Shown here piece by piece: positions 44,625-53,819 of a stretch of DNA of 64,000 nucleotides. A model generated the notes under the pieces. The model did no database searches and was not told the origin of the DNA. It saw only the letters and a program-made list of their open reading frames with translations. The position numbers and the translations under genes were made by a program. Each line of letters opens with the position of its first letter. Positions within the stretch are counted from its first letter, which is position 1. Source of the stretch: Paenibacillus marchantiae (GTDB lineage: Bacteria > Bacillota > Bacilli > Paenibacillales > Paenibacillaceae); the NCBI RefSeq assembly GCF_028771845.1, contig NZ_CP118270.1, forward strand, positions 2,604,001 to 2,668,000, written 5' to 3'.

Positions 44625-45827
44625 ATGCGCCGAATATCATGGATGCTTGCCATGGTATTGGTCTTATCGACCTTACTTGCCGCCTGCGGGAAGAAGGATG
44701 CGGCAGCCGTGGTCAAAGATCTGAACGAAGTCGTAGGAGAAATGGAAAGTTATCAGGGGGCAGGCGTTATGACGCTGCATACCGGAGATACGCCGCAGCA
44801 GTACAAGGTCGAGGTATGGCATCAAAAGCCTTCATATTATCGTATCGCGTTAACGAATGCCAAAAAGGATGTAACACAAATTGTACTGCGCAATGATGAG
44901 GGCGTATTTGTCCTGACACCGAGTCAGAACAAAAGCTTCCGTTTCCAGAGTAACTGGCCGGATAACCAAGGCCAGGTTTACCTCTACGAGACGCTGATCC
45001 GCAGCATAACAGGTGATTCGACCCGCCAGTTTGCCGATGAGAAGGAAAGCTATGTATTCGATGTAGCTGCCAACTACAATACACATGCATTGGTCAGACA
45101 GAAAATATGGTTAAACAAAAGCGATTACGCTCCAAAACAGGTAGAAGTATCCGACTCGAATGCCAATGTGGTGGTCGATGTGAAGTTCGATAGCTTCAAA
45201 TTTGGTACCGAATTTGAGAAAGACGCTTTTGATATGCAGCGTAATATGACTGCTGCTACTGAAAATGGTGGCAAGGTTGGTACTGACTCAGGCGCGGCTC
45301 CTGCTGGGGAGGGTAAAGAGACTACCAATCCTCAAGCTGCAACAGAGGAAGGTTCTGCATCCAATCCAAGCGGAACCGTTAGTGATGGACAGACGGGTGT
45401 GAGTGATAACGCCGAGCAGCAAGGTTCTGAAGATCCAGCCAGTGGTCAAGGAACGGAAGAACCGACATCGGCCGAGCCGGAAGGTACAGGAAGCTTCGGG
45501 GTTATTCAGCCGACCTATGCACCGGAAGGCGTCAAGCTGAAAGACGATCAGATCGTGGAAGGATCAGGAGACTATTCGGTTATGCTTCGCTACGAAGGAA
45601 CATATAATTACACGATTTTTGAGGCCCGGCCACAGGACAGAGCCGTATCACTTGCCCCATCGCGTGTTCTGGATCTTGGATTCACCCTCGGAATGATAAG
45701 TGGAGATGCGTTGCAGACACTCACATGGATGTCAGACGGAGTGGAGTACAGGATTACAAGCGCAGATTTGCCAGATAACGAGATGATACAGATTGCGACT
45801 TCAATGCAGGAAGAATCAGGGAAATGA
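44625..45827 (+). CDS. ydcC: YdcC-like lipoprotein (LolA fold) with added DUF4367-type domain
   Basis: A 400-residue lipoprotein. The lipobox LLAAC puts the lipid on Cys21. Residues 25-205 form a LolA/LppX-like open beta barrel (YQGAGVMTLHTGDTPQQYKV, YRIALTNAKKDVTQIVLRND), as in Bacillus YdcC and clostridial GerS relatives linked to sporulation and germination. A Gly/Glu/Ser/Thr linker (about 210-290) leads to a second domain (YAPEGVKLKDDQIVEGSGDY to the end) of the DUF4367 kind. AAGGGG lies 8 bases before ATG. The order ydcC-alr-mazE-mazF is conserved in Bacillales, supporting the symbol. Confidence 0.85.
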   Translation: MRRISWMLAMVLVLSTLLAACGKKDAAAVVKDLNEVVGEMESYQGAGVMTLHTGDTPQQYKVEVWHQKPSYYRIALTNAKKDVTQIVLRNDEGVFVLTPSQNKSFRFQSNWPDNQGQVYLYETLIRSITGDSTRQFADEKESYVFDVAANYNTHALVRQKIWLNKSDYAPKQVEVSDSNANVVVDVKFDSFKFGTEFEKDAFDMQRNMTAATENGGKVGTDSGAAPAGEGKETTNPQAATEEGSASNPSGTVSDGQTGVSDNAEQQGSEDPASGQGTEEPTSAEPEGTGSFGVIQPTYAPEGVKLKDDQIVEGSGDYSVMLRYEGTYNYTIFEARPQDRAVSLAPSRVLDLGFTLGMISGDALQTLTWMSDGVEYRITSADLPDNEMIQIATSMQEESGK

Positions 45828-45866
45828 TTTGCAAAGTATAGTCGTCTTAACATAAGGAATGCTAAG

Positions 45867-45897
45867 AAGCATCGGAGATGAATTCTCCGGTGCTTTG
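45867..45897 (+). terminator. Possible terminator after ydcC
   Basis: AAGCATCGGAGA and TCTCCGGTGCTT form a strong stem with a short T tract. It lies in the 459-bp gap (45828-46286), whose remainder holds only the alr promoter. Confidence 0.55.
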
Positions 45898-46209
45898 CTG
45901 CATATACAAGTCTTCGTTCCTGTTTTATAGCAATGATTCGCAGAATTTGATTTCGGTTGAAGCTATGAGTATCAACAGCCCATGACCCTGCGTAAGATAA
46001 GCAAGGATTAGGTCCAGTGCACTCAATAATGCAAAACACGCTTCTACGCGGGAGGAACCGGGTAAATAAAACGATATAAGCAGATGAGTTACGTTATGGA
46101 GAGATGAATATCTCATTCATGATCTGGCTTATGGGTCTTATTCCGCGTTTGCTCCCGACTTCAGGATAGCGCTCCTGTATGTGTTTTGGACTGCAGATCT
46201 TCCGTTCAT

Positions 46210-46238
46210 TTGACAGTCACATGCTTGAGCATTACGAT
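46210..46238 (+). promoter_or_regulatory. Promoter of alr-mazEF
   Basis: TTGACA (46210-46215), 17-base spacer, TACGAT (46233-46238), about 50 bases upstream of the alr start. Confidence 0.7.
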
Positions 46239-46286
46239 GGAGTCTGACGTGAGCCGGATTAAGATGATTAGAGAAGGTGACTTAAC

Positions 46287-47474
46287 GTGCAAGAACAATA
46301 TCGGCCGACCCAAGCGGAAATCAATTTGGATCATTTGTGCAACAACGTAGACGCTTTCCGTGAAACATTGCCGCAAGGCAAGAAACTGCTCGCTTGTGTG
46401 AAGGCTAATGCCTATGGACATGGGGCAGTGGAGATGGCCAGAGAACTGGAACGAGTTGGCGTGGATTACTTAAGTGTAGCTTTTCTTGACGAAGCGCTTG
46501 AATTGCGACAACACGGAATTACCCTTCCGATTCTGGTATTGGGCTACACGCCGCCAGAAGGCATCGCTGAAGCATGGAAACATGATGTAACCATTACGCT
46601 GTTCAGTAAGGAAGTACTCGAAGCCATTCAACATCTGGAGACGGGCACATCCTCTCGTAAGCTCAAAGTTCACATCAAAATCGACAGCGGCATGGGCAGA
46701 CTTGGCCTGTTGCCTGGCGAAGAGGCAGTTGCTTTTATTCAGGAAGCAGCCAAGCTGAAGCAGGTGATGCTTGAAGGCATGTTTACCCATTTTGCCAAGG
46801 CGGATGAAAAAGACAAGACCTATACACTGGAGCAGTATCGACGGTTCCGAGGCGTGGTTGATGCGCTGCGGGATCAGGGATGTGTCATCCCGATTATACA
46901 TACGGCGAACAGCGCCGCTACCATTGATACACCGGAGTTGTCCTACGATATGGTACGTGTGGGAATTAGTCTGTACGGATTGTATCCTTCGGGAGAGGTG
47001 AATCATCAGGTAGTGAAGCTGTCCCCGGTATTGACACTGAAGACGAAGGCGGTTCTGGTCAAAACGCTGCCACCTCATTGGGGTGTCAGCTACGGAACCC
47101 GTTATGTAACACAAGGGAACGAACGAATAGCGACCCTGCCTATAGGCTATGCAGACGGATTTTCAAGAATGCTGTCAGGTAAAGCACAAGTACTTGTGCG
47201 CGGCCGCCGCGTTCCCGTCGTCGGTACGATCTGCATGGATCAGTGTATGGTGTCGCTACAATCTTTTGCAGCAGAAGCAGAAGAAATTCAAGCCGGCGAA
47301 GAGGTTGTTCTCATCGGCCACCAATCGGGTGCAGTCATTACTGCAGACGAAGTGGCATCTCAGCTCGGTACGATTCCCTACGAAGTGATCTGCATGATGG
47401 CGCATCGAATCCCGCGGGTTTATACCCGTAATGGAGCAGTAGTCGCCAGAATCAACCCTCTTTTGACATCCTGA
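46287..47474 (+). CDS. alr: Alanine racemase
   Basis: A 395-residue PLP enzyme that interconverts L- and D-alanine for peptidoglycan. The PLP lysine is in VKANAYGHG (about residue 39) and the second catalytic tyrosine in WGVSYGTRYVT (about 270); HIKIDSGMGRLG, HTANSAA and GTICMDQCMV are also conserved. Length is normal (B. subtilis AlrA 389). It starts at GTG 46287 behind GAAGGTGA. It lies in the conserved ydcC-alr-mazEF block. Confidence 0.97.
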   Translation: MQEQYRPTQAEINLDHLCNNVDAFRETLPQGKKLLACVKANAYGHGAVEMARELERVGVDYLSVAFLDEALELRQHGITLPILVLGYTPPEGIAEAWKHDVTITLFSKEVLEAIQHLETGTSSRKLKVHIKIDSGMGRLGLLPGEEAVAFIQEAAKLKQVMLEGMFTHFAKADEKDKTYTLEQYRRFRGVVDALRDQGCVIPIIHTANSAATIDTPELSYDMVRVGISLYGLYPSGEVNHQVVKLSPVLTLKTKAVLVKTLPPHWGVSYGTRYVTQGNERIATLPIGYADGFSRMLSGKAQVLVRGRRVPVVGTICMDQCMVSLQSFAAEAEEIQAGEEVVLIGHQSGAVITADEVASQLGTIPYEVICMMAHRIPRVYTRNGAVVARINPLLTS

Positions 47475-47735
47475 TAGCTCGACTGGACGCCATTACCAAT
47501 AAACTTTTTTTCAGAACAGAAGGAAAACTGTCGGAGCATCTCGAATTATGAATGATGACTGGGATGAAAAATCCTGAAAAGAGATGTTTGGTCTGTACGA
47601 ATATTGTTCCCCGTGTTTATAATGGAGTACAGCATACTTGATATACTCGGGGCATATATATTCCTTTGTATAAAAGTTCTGGAAAAACGTAATACTGGTT
47701 CACAATGGCGAAAGGTTTGTGGGGGTGGAAGAAAG

Positions 47736-48017
47736 GTGGCCAACTTGCAGAACACCAAGCGGATCATGATCAGTTTGCCTGATTATCTTTTGCAAGAAGT
47801 GGATGGCATCGTAGCGCTGGAGAATTCCAACCGCAGCGAATTGATTAGGCAGGCCATGAAGCTGTATTTGACGGAGCGTAAGAAACGTTACATCCGTGAA
47901 TCGATGCAGCGAGGGTACATGGAGATGGCGAAGATTAACCTCACCATGGCATCCGAGGCCTTTCACGCGGAGGAAGATGCGGACAGCACTCTGGACCGCT
48001 TAGTTAGCGAGGTGTAG
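47736..48017 (+). CDS. mazE: MazE-type antitoxin (EndoAI)
   Basis: A 93-residue ribbon-helix-helix antitoxin, the same length as B. subtilis EndoAI/NdoAI, with the shared block RRGYMEMAKINL seen here as RGYMEMAKINLTMASEA. The N-terminal KRIMISLPDYLLQEVDGI strand-helix binds the operon promoter; the C-terminal acidic tail wraps MazF. The start is GTG 47736 behind GGGGGTGGA; the longer frame to 47604 has no homology to the family. It is followed 3 bases later by mazF, so the pair is coupled. Confidence 0.93.
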   Translation: MANLQNTKRIMISLPDYLLQEVDGIVALENSNRSELIRQAMKLYLTERKKRYIRESMQRGYMEMAKINLTMASEAFHAEEDADSTLDRLVSEV

Positions 48018-48020
48018 ACA

Positions 48021-48371
48021 TTGATCGTAAAACGCGGTGACGTTTTTTTTGCGGATCTTTCTCCCGTTGTCGGTTCCGAGCAAGGTGGAGTCAGGCCGGT
48101 TCTGGTCATCCAGAATGACATCGGCAACCGGTTTAGTCCTACTTGTATTGTGGCGGCGATCACCGCCCAAATCCAAAAGGCAAAGCTGCCGACGCATGTG
48201 GAGATTGATGCGGCGGCACACGGCTTTGACCGGGACTCGGTTATTTTGCTCGAACAAATACGGACGATTGATAAGCAGAGGCTGACCGACAAGATTACCC
48301 ATCTGGACGAGGAGACCATGAAACTGGTCAACGAAGCCTTACAGATCAGCCTGGGTTTAATCGATTTTTAA
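48021..48371 (+). CDS. mazF: MazF/EndoA toxin, mRNA interferase
   Basis: A 116-residue endoribonuclease, identical in length to B. subtilis EndoA, which cuts single-stranded [39 protein letters not shown] and PTHVEI hold the catalytic Arg (in GVRPV) and Thr (in LPTHV). It starts at TTG 48021, 3 bases after the mazE stop. Toxicity is restrained by MazE. Confidence 0.97.
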   Translation: MIVKRGDVFFADLSPVVGSEQGGVRPVLVIQNDIGNRFSPTCIVAAITAQIQKAKLPTHVEIDAAAHGFDRDSVILLEQIRTIDKQRLTDKITHLDEETMKLVNEALQISLGLIDF

Positions 48372-48438
48372 GGCACCAGGCAGTTGTTTCTTTGTTCTGC
48401 CGTGCCATCCGTAGACAATGGATGTTCCTTGCAGGAAC
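48372..48438 (+). other. Three consecutive hairpins after mazF
   Basis: GGCACCAGGCAG/CTGCCGTGCC (48372-48406), ATCC/GGAT (48407-48423) and GTTCC/GGAAC (48424-48438) follow directly on the mazF stop, ahead of the true terminator at 48460. Confidence 0.5.
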
Positions 48439-48459
48439 ACACAATTTCAGACAGCAATC

Positions 48460-48501
48460 AAAAGAGCGTACAACAGCCTAATGGCTGGGGTACGCTCTTT
48501 T
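48460..48501 (+). terminator. Terminator of the alr-mazEF transcript
   Basis: AAAAGAGCGTA and TACGCTCTTTT pair around an inner AGCC/GGCT hairpin and can act on both strands. Confidence 0.9.
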
Positions 48502-48545
48502 GATTAAAGCTTCATGAAAGCGTAGAACATTGTGAAGCTTTTCGT

Positions 48546-48573
48546 TATAATGATACCTGAGAAACCGTTTACG
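48546..48573 (+). promoter_or_regulatory. Promoter -10 box and candidate cre site of the alpha-galactosidase gene
   Basis: TATAAT at 48546-48551 is followed at 48560 by AGAAACCGTTTACG, which fits the core of the catabolite-repression (cre) consensus except at its two end bases. CcpA control of an alpha-galactosidase would be typical; this is a candidate only. Confidence 0.45.
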
Positions 48574-48605
48574 TTAATCGACATATATAGAGGTGGAGGA
48601 GACAT

Positions 48606-50795
48606 ATGAGCATTTATATTGATCAGGAGAAGCTTCAATTTCATCTACAGACCCAAAAGGCAAGCTATGTATTTCAGGTACTGCCTTCGGGATATTTGGT
48701 ACATTTATATTATGGCAAAAAACTGCGTGATACCGATCTGAGCTGGCTTCATGTGCGTACAGAGCGTGCTTCGTTCAGCCCAAATCCGGTGCCGGAAGAT
48801 CGGACGATCTCTTTCGACACGTTGGCAGTAGAACTGCCGGTGTATGGTACAAGTGATTTCCGTAATCCGGCAATCCAATTGGAGCTTGAGAATGGTTCAA
48901 CCGTTTCGGAGTTTACGTATACAGGCCATCGACTGATCAAAGGAAAGACAGCGCTTACCGGACTGCCTGCAACTTATGTTGAGTCCGACGATGAAGCCGA
49001 GACACTCATCGTTGAACTGGAGGACCGTGTTGCAGGGATCAAGATTGAACTTAGCTACACGGCCTTTACGGCTTTTAATGCGATTACGCGTTCCATGCGG
49101 ATCATTAATGAGAGCGCTACCTCGGTGAATATTGCACGTGCGCTCAGCTCTTCCGTTGATTTCCCGCATGCCGATTACGAATTGCTGCAATTGTCAGGAG
49201 CATGGACGCGTGAACGGGACATCGTTCGCAGACCGCTTGCTTCCGGCCTGCAAGGCATCGAGAGTCGTCGAGGCTCAAGCAGTCACCAGCAGAACCCGTT
49301 CATTGCACTGATGACACCGGGTACAGACGAAGATCAGGGTGAAGTCTACGGGTTCAGTCTTGTATATAGCGGCAGCTTTACAGCACAGGCAGAAGTGGAT
49401 CAGTTCCACACCACTCGTGTATCGCTTGGAATCAATCCATTTGAGTTCAGCTGGAAGCTGGATTCGCAGGAGTCATTCCAGACGCCTGAGACGGTCATGG
49501 TCTATTCGGACGCAGGTCTCGATGGTATGTCTCAGTCGTATCATAATCTGTATCGCGAACGCCTTGCACGTGGCAAGTTCCGTAATGCAGAGCGTCCGGT
49601 TCTGGTCAACAACTGGGAAGCGACCTATTTCGGCTTCAACGCAGATAAGATTGAACAGATCGCTCAGGCAGGGAAGAAGCTTGGCATTGAACTGTTCGTA
49701 CTGGATGATGGATGGTTCGGACATCGGGACAGCGATAACTCCTCACTTGGTGACTGGATTGTGGACAAGAACAAATTGCCACAAGGCCTGGATGATTTGG
49801 CCAACCGGGTAACCAGTTTGGACATGCAGTTCGGACTATGGTTCGAGCCTGAGATGATTTCGCCAGACAGCGAATTGTACCGTGTTCATCCGGACTGGTG
49901 TTTGCATGTGCCGGATCGTCGTCGTACGGAAGGGCGTCAACAATTGGTACTCGATTTCTCCCGTCAGGATGTGCGTGATGAGATTGTACGCATGCTAAGC
50001 GATGTGCTTGGATCTGCGCCGATCACTTATGTGAAATGGGACATGAACCGGAATATGACGGAAGTGGGTTCTGCATTGCTTCCAGCAGATAGACAGCGTG
50101 AGACTGCGCATCGTTATATGCTTGGATTGTACGAAGTCATGGAACGTATTACTTCGGCGTTCCCGAATATCCTGTTCGAGAGCTGTTCAGGTGGTGGCGG
50201 CCGTTTTGATCCAGGTATGCTGTACTACATGCCGCAAACGTGGACCAGCGATAATACGGACGCGATATCCCGTCTGCGTATTCAGTATGGTACAAGCCTG
50301 GTATATCCGGTAAGTTCAATGGGGTCACATATCTCAGCGGTTCCAAATCATCAGGTCAACCGAATTACTTCCCTAGAGATTCGTGGACATGTCGCGATGT
50401 CGGGTAACTTTGGATACGAGTTGGATTTGACTCGTTTCACAGAGGAAGAGAATGCTATCGTGAAGGCTCAGGTTGAACTGTACAAAGAAATTCGGGGAAC
50501 CATCCAATACGGAACGTTCCGGCGCCTGCTAAGTCCGTTTGAGGGAAATGAAACGGCATGGATGTTTATTGCCCCAGATGGCAGCGAAGCCGTTGTATTC
50601 TACTTCCGTGTGCTGTCTGAACCAAATGCACCGCTCCAACGTCTGAAGCTGAAGGGCCTCGACCCTGATGCGGATTACCGCCTGAAAGGTGGTTCCGAGA
50701 CGTTTACCGGGGATGCGCTGATGTATGGTGGGATCTCTGTAGGCCGTGCATCGGGAGACTATTGGAGTGAAATGTTCCGCTTCGAACGGGTATAA
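48606..50795 (+). CDS. Alpha-galactosidase, glycoside hydrolase family 36
   Basis: A 729-residue cytosolic enzyme that removes alpha-1,6-linked galactose from melibiose, raffinose and related sugars. An N-terminal beta-supersandwich (1-325) is followed by the (beta/alpha)8 barrel with NWEATYFGFN, LFVLDDGWFGHRDSDNSSLGDW, the nucleophile Asp in KWDMNRN (about residue 480) and the acid/base Asp in SCSGGGGRFDPG (about 542-553). Length (about 730) is typical of the AgaA/AgaB enzymes of Geobacillus. GAGGTGGAGGAG precedes ATG. It is a single gene without an attached transporter, placed between mazEF and tex. Confidence 0.95.
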   Translation: MSIYIDQEKLQFHLQTQKASYVFQVLPSGYLVHLYYGKKLRDTDLSWLHVRTERASFSPNPVPEDRTISFDTLAVELPVYGTSDFRNPAIQLELENGSTVSEFTYTGHRLIKGKTALTGLPATYVESDDEAETLIVELEDRVAGIKIELSYTAFTAFNAITRSMRIINESATSVNIARALSSSVDFPHADYELLQLSGAWTRERDIVRRPLASGLQGIESRRGSSSHQQNPFIALMTPGTDEDQGEVYGFSLVYSGSFTAQAEVDQFHTTRVSLGINPFEFSWKLDSQESFQTPETVMVYSDAGLDGMSQSYHNLYRERLARGKFRNAERPVLVNNWEATYFGFNADKIEQIAQAGKKLGIELFVLDDGWFGHRDSDNSSLGDWIVDKNKLPQGLDDLANRVTSLDMQFGLWFEPEMISPDSELYRVHPDWCLHVPDRRRTEGRQQLVLDFSRQDVRDEIVRMLSDVLGSAPITYVKWDMNRNMTEVGSALLPADRQRETAHRYMLGLYEVMERITSAFPNILFESCSGGGGRFDPGMLYYMPQTWTSDNTDAISRLRIQYGTSLVYPVSSMGSHISAVPNHQVNRITSLEIRGHVAMSGNFGYELDLTRFTEEENAIVKAQVELYKEIRGTIQYGTFRRLLSPFEGNETAWMFIAPDGSEAVVFYFRVLSEPNAPLQRLKLKGLDPDADYRLKGGSETFTGDALMYGGISVGRASGDYWSEMFRFERV

Positions 50796-50827
50796 TAAAC
50801 TGGCGTGAATGCAGTGTTTGTCAGGGG

Positions 50828-50866
50828 AGACCGGAAGACGTCGGGGAGACGTTTTTCGGTCTTTTC
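50828..50866 (+). terminator. Terminator after the alpha-galactosidase gene
   Basis: AGACCG(G)AAGACGTC and GACGTTTTTCGGTCT form a bulged stem, followed by TTTCTT. Confidence 0.8.
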
Positions 50867-51069
50867 TTATGGTTGAGATGAAGGTTTGATACGTAATCTC
50901 AATTGTAAGAACTTGTAACCAGGACGAATGCTGGAAATCTGAACGGGATTTTGTGATAATATAGGGGAGAGGAATCTGCATGAATGCAGGTTCGATACTG
51001 TGATTACAGCAGCAAAGCTGCCCTGAACAAGCTTCAACTGAACGATTCAGGAAGGAAAGAGGGATTTAT

Positions 51070-53292
51070 TTGTCTGAACAGGAAACGGTTCTGGAACCCA
51101 ATGAAGAAACAATAAAGGCAGAACGCCATGAACGAATCATCAAACAGGTAGCCAAGGAACTGTCACTGTCCTTGAAGCAGGTCCGCACAACGTCGGAGCT
51201 TCTGGACGAAGGCAATACGATTCCATTTATCGCCCGCTACCGTAAAGAAATGACTGGAGAGCTGGATGAGAACCAGCTGCGGCTCATTGAAGAACGCATC
51301 GTATACTTGCGTAATCTGGAAGACCGCAAAGTGGAAGTCATCCGTATTATAGAGGAACAAGGCAAGCTGACCGGAGAACTGAAACAGTCTATCACTCAGG
51401 CAGTTAAGCTGCAGGAAGTGGAGGACTTGTACCGTCCGTTTCGTCAGAAGCGGAAAACCCGTGCCAGTGTAGCGAAGGAAAAAGGTCTCGAACCACTCGC
51501 TGTCTGGATCTGGGGTCAACCAAAGCAAGGGAACCCTCTGGAGGAAGCTGCGCGTTATATCAATGCTGAACTTGGGGTAGAAGATGCAGAGGTTGCAATT
51601 CAGGGAGCCAAAGACATTTTGGCTGAGAATATTGCAGATGATGCTGCTATTCGTGCATGGATTCGTCGTTATACGCTCGATCATGGCATGCTGACTTCGG
51701 AAGCGAAGGATGCTGAGCAGGAGTCTGTATATGAGAACTACTATGATTATCGTGAATTAGCCAAAAAAATGCCTCCTCACCGTATTCTCGCCATTAACCG
51801 CGGTGAACGTGAAAACATTTTGAAAGTGGGTCTGGACGTGCAGCCTGAACCGGCTCACCGTCATATGGAAGGACAAATCATCAAGGGTGCATCTGCGGTC
51901 CAAGACGTTTTGCGTGCTGTGATTGAAGATGCTTACAAACGATTGATTGCCCCTTCGATTGAGCGTGAGGTTCGTGCAGAACTGACGGAAAAAGGTGAAA
52001 ACCAAGCGATATCCGTATTCTCGGCTAATCTTCGTAATCTGTTGCTTCAGCCGCCGATTCATGGCAAACGTGTGCTTGGTGTCGATCCTGCCTATCGAAC
52101 CGGTTGTAAACTGGCTGTGGTCGACGATACGGGCAAGCTGTTGGAAGTGGCTGTTACGTACCCAACGCCACCACACAACAAGAAGCGTGAAGCTGCTGAG
52201 GTTTTCCATCGGATGATCAAGCAATATGATATCGGGTTGATTGTTATCGGTAATGGTACCGGATCCCGTGAAACAGAACAGTTTGTTGCCGAGATTATTC
52301 AGGAGAACGGGGACGAAAGTCTCGTGTATCTGATCGTCAATGAAGCTGGAGCGAGTGTATATTCTGCATCCAAGCTGGCCCAGGAAGAATTCCCGGATCT
52401 TGACGTTGCTGAGCGGAGTGCTGCTTCGATTGCCCGCCGGGTGCAAGACCCGCTGGCTGAGCTGGTTAAGATTGATCCAAAAGCCATTGGTGTAGGCCAA
52501 TACCAACATGACGTATCTCAAAAAATATTGGAAGAAAGCCTGAAGGCTGTTGTGGAATCCGCAGTTAACCATGTGGGCGTGGATGTGAACACGGCTTCGC
52601 CTTCACTGCTGTCCTATGTTGCGGGTGTAAATGCCACGATTGCCAAAAATATCGTGAAATACCGCGAAGAGAACGGCCGGTTCACGAATCGTCGCCAGTT
52701 GCAGAAAGTGCCGCGTCTGGGTGCCAAAACCTATGAGCAATGCGTAGGCTTTATGCGGATTGGTGAAGGCGAGAACCCGCTGGATCGCACACCGATTCAC
52801 CCTGAATCGTATAAAGTCGTAGACCAGCTCTTTAAGGAGCTTCAGGTTGCGCTGGACAAGCTGGGCAGCAAGGAACTGTCTGTTCTCCTGTCGGAGCAAC
52901 AACCGGAACAGCTGGCTGTGAAGCTTGATGTGGGTGTACCTACACTGCGTGACATTCTGGACAGCTTGCAGCGTCCGGGTCGTGACCCGCGTGAGGAAAT
53001 GCCGCTACCGATCTTCCGCACGGATGTGCTCAAAATTGAAGATTTGGTGGAAGGCATGGAGCTACAAGGTACGGTTCGTAACGTGATCGACTTTGGTGCT
53101 TTTGTTGACATCGGCATCAAGAGTGACGGACTTGTCCACATCTCACAGCTGAGTAACGGTTACGTCAAACATCCGATGGATGTTGTATCTGTCGGGGATA
53201 ATGTAACGGTTTGGGTGATGAACGTGGATACCAAAAAAGGCCGTGTCGGCCTCACGATGAAGAAACCTGCTTCTTCTAAGCAGTCTTCCTAA
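51070..53292 (+). CDS. tex: Tex-family RNA-binding transcription accessory protein
   Basis: A 740-residue cytosolic protein (B. subtilis YdcI/Tex). In order: Tex N-terminal helical domain (IPFIARYRKEMTGELDENQL), YqgF/RNase-H-like fold (GVDPAYRTGCKLAVVD, about residues 338-353), helix-hairpin-helix repeats (YVAGVNATIAKNIVKYREENGRF) and a C-terminal S1 RNA-binding domain (GTVRNVIDFGAFVDIGIKSDG, about 662-682). It binds nucleic acids and transcription complexes; Spt6 is the eukaryotic relative. It starts at TTG 51070 after AAAGAGGG. Its position next to cmpA and the sprT-like gene is conserved in Bacillales. Confidence 0.96.
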   Translation: MSEQETVLEPNEETIKAERHERIIKQVAKELSLSLKQVRTTSELLDEGNTIPFIARYRKEMTGELDENQLRLIEERIVYLRNLEDRKVEVIRIIEEQGKLTGELKQSITQAVKLQEVEDLYRPFRQKRKTRASVAKEKGLEPLAVWIWGQPKQGNPLEEAARYINAELGVEDAEVAIQGAKDILAENIADDAAIRAWIRRYTLDHGMLTSEAKDAEQESVYENYYDYRELAKKMPPHRILAINRGERENILKVGLDVQPEPAHRHMEGQIIKGASAVQDVLRAVIEDAYKRLIAPSIEREVRAELTEKGENQAISVFSANLRNLLLQPPIHGKRVLGVDPAYRTGCKLAVVDDTGKLLEVAVTYPTPPHNKKREAAEVFHRMIKQYDIGLIVIGNGTGSRETEQFVAEIIQENGDESLVYLIVNEAGASVYSASKLAQEEFPDLDVAERSAASIARRVQDPLAELVKIDPKAIGVGQYQHDVSQKILEESLKAVVESAVNHVGVDVNTASPSLLSYVAGVNATIAKNIVKYREENGRFTNRRQLQKVPRLGAKTYEQCVGFMRIGEGENPLDRTPIHPESYKVVDQLFKELQVALDKLGSKELSVLLSEQQPEQLAVKLDVGVPTLRDILDSLQRPGRDPREEMPLPIFRTDVLKIEDLVEGMELQGTVRNVIDFGAFVDIGIKSDGLVHISQLSNGYVKHPMDVVSVGDNVTVWVMNVDTKKGRVGLTMKKPASSKQSS

Positions 53293-53310
53293 TCCAACAC
53301 AATGATCGGA

Positions 53311-53347
53311 GAACAGCCTTCCCTGTAATGGGAAGGCTGTTTGTTGT
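53311..53347 (+). terminator. Terminator after tex
   Basis: AACAGCCTTCCC and GGGAAGGCTGTT form a perfect 12-bp stem, followed by TGTTG. Confidence 0.85.
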
Positions 53348-53444
53348 CAGTTATAATAGTACTGTTGCCCGTACTGTATTCTTCGAAGGGATTTTATGAA
53401 AGAATTGAGAGCTTGAAGTGGACGGAGAGAGTGGCGTCAGATTT

Positions 53445-53588
53445 TTAGAGTTCGCTGTCCGCGCTGCGCGGGGTGCCACTTGTCGGTTTGTTTCGGTAAA
53501 AGAACCAGCATTCGTTCAGCAGCTTGATCTGTCTGCTGTCTTTTTTGTGAAATGCACGCATCAGTTGATTGCAAAGCCATTGAGGCAA
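53445..53588 (-). CDS. cmpA: Cortex morphogenetic protein CmpA
   Basis: A 47-residue protein read on the minus strand: it begins MPQWLCNQLMRAFHKKD, continues RQIKLLNECWFFYR and ends SADSEL. The MPxWLxxQxxxAFxxKD...IKLLNxCWxFYR pattern is that of CmpA, the small sporulation protein that in B. subtilis delays cortex assembly and directs SpoIVA quality control with ClpXP. TTG 53588 follows GAGGAGGAG. It lies between tex and the sprT-like gene, where Bacillales keep it. A 69-residue frame on the other strand is its shadow. Expression in the mother cell is expected but no sigma-E promoter was identified. Confidence 0.93.
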   Translation of the reverse strand: MPQWLCNQLMRAFHKKDSRQIKLLNECWFFYRNKPTSGTPRSADSEL

Positions 53589-53742
53589 GGGTATCTCCTC
53601 CTCTTGCATAATTCATCTGTACGTTAGCATATGTGGCAATAGCCTGGACTGTGCGAATTAACCCGTGATGAACTCGGAAAATTCAATATCTATACGGACA
53701 TGTACTGAAGAGCGGGCGTATGAATGTAGGGTTGAAAAAAAT

Positions 53743-53781
53743 GAAAAAAAGCGCAGCCCCTGTTTTTAGGAGATGCGCTTT
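53743..53781 (-). terminator. Terminator after the 118-residue helical protein
   Basis: On the minus strand, AAAGCGCA and TGCGCTTT with an inner CCT/AGG, followed by a long T run. Confidence 0.88.
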
Positions 53782-53819
53782 TAGTTCCATCTTGCATTAA
53801 TAATAAGTCCATAAGTGGA

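Noticed and set aside
45925..46116. A 63-residue minus-strand frame between ydcC and alr
   Set aside because: No ribosome binding site, no similarity, and the region is upstream of the alr promoter.
51757..52572. A 271-residue minus-strand frame in tex
   Set aside because: It lies antisense to conserved Tex domains and lacks start signals.
53418..53627. A 69-residue plus-strand frame after tex
   Set aside because: It is the antisense shadow of cmpA, which has the ribosome binding site and family match.
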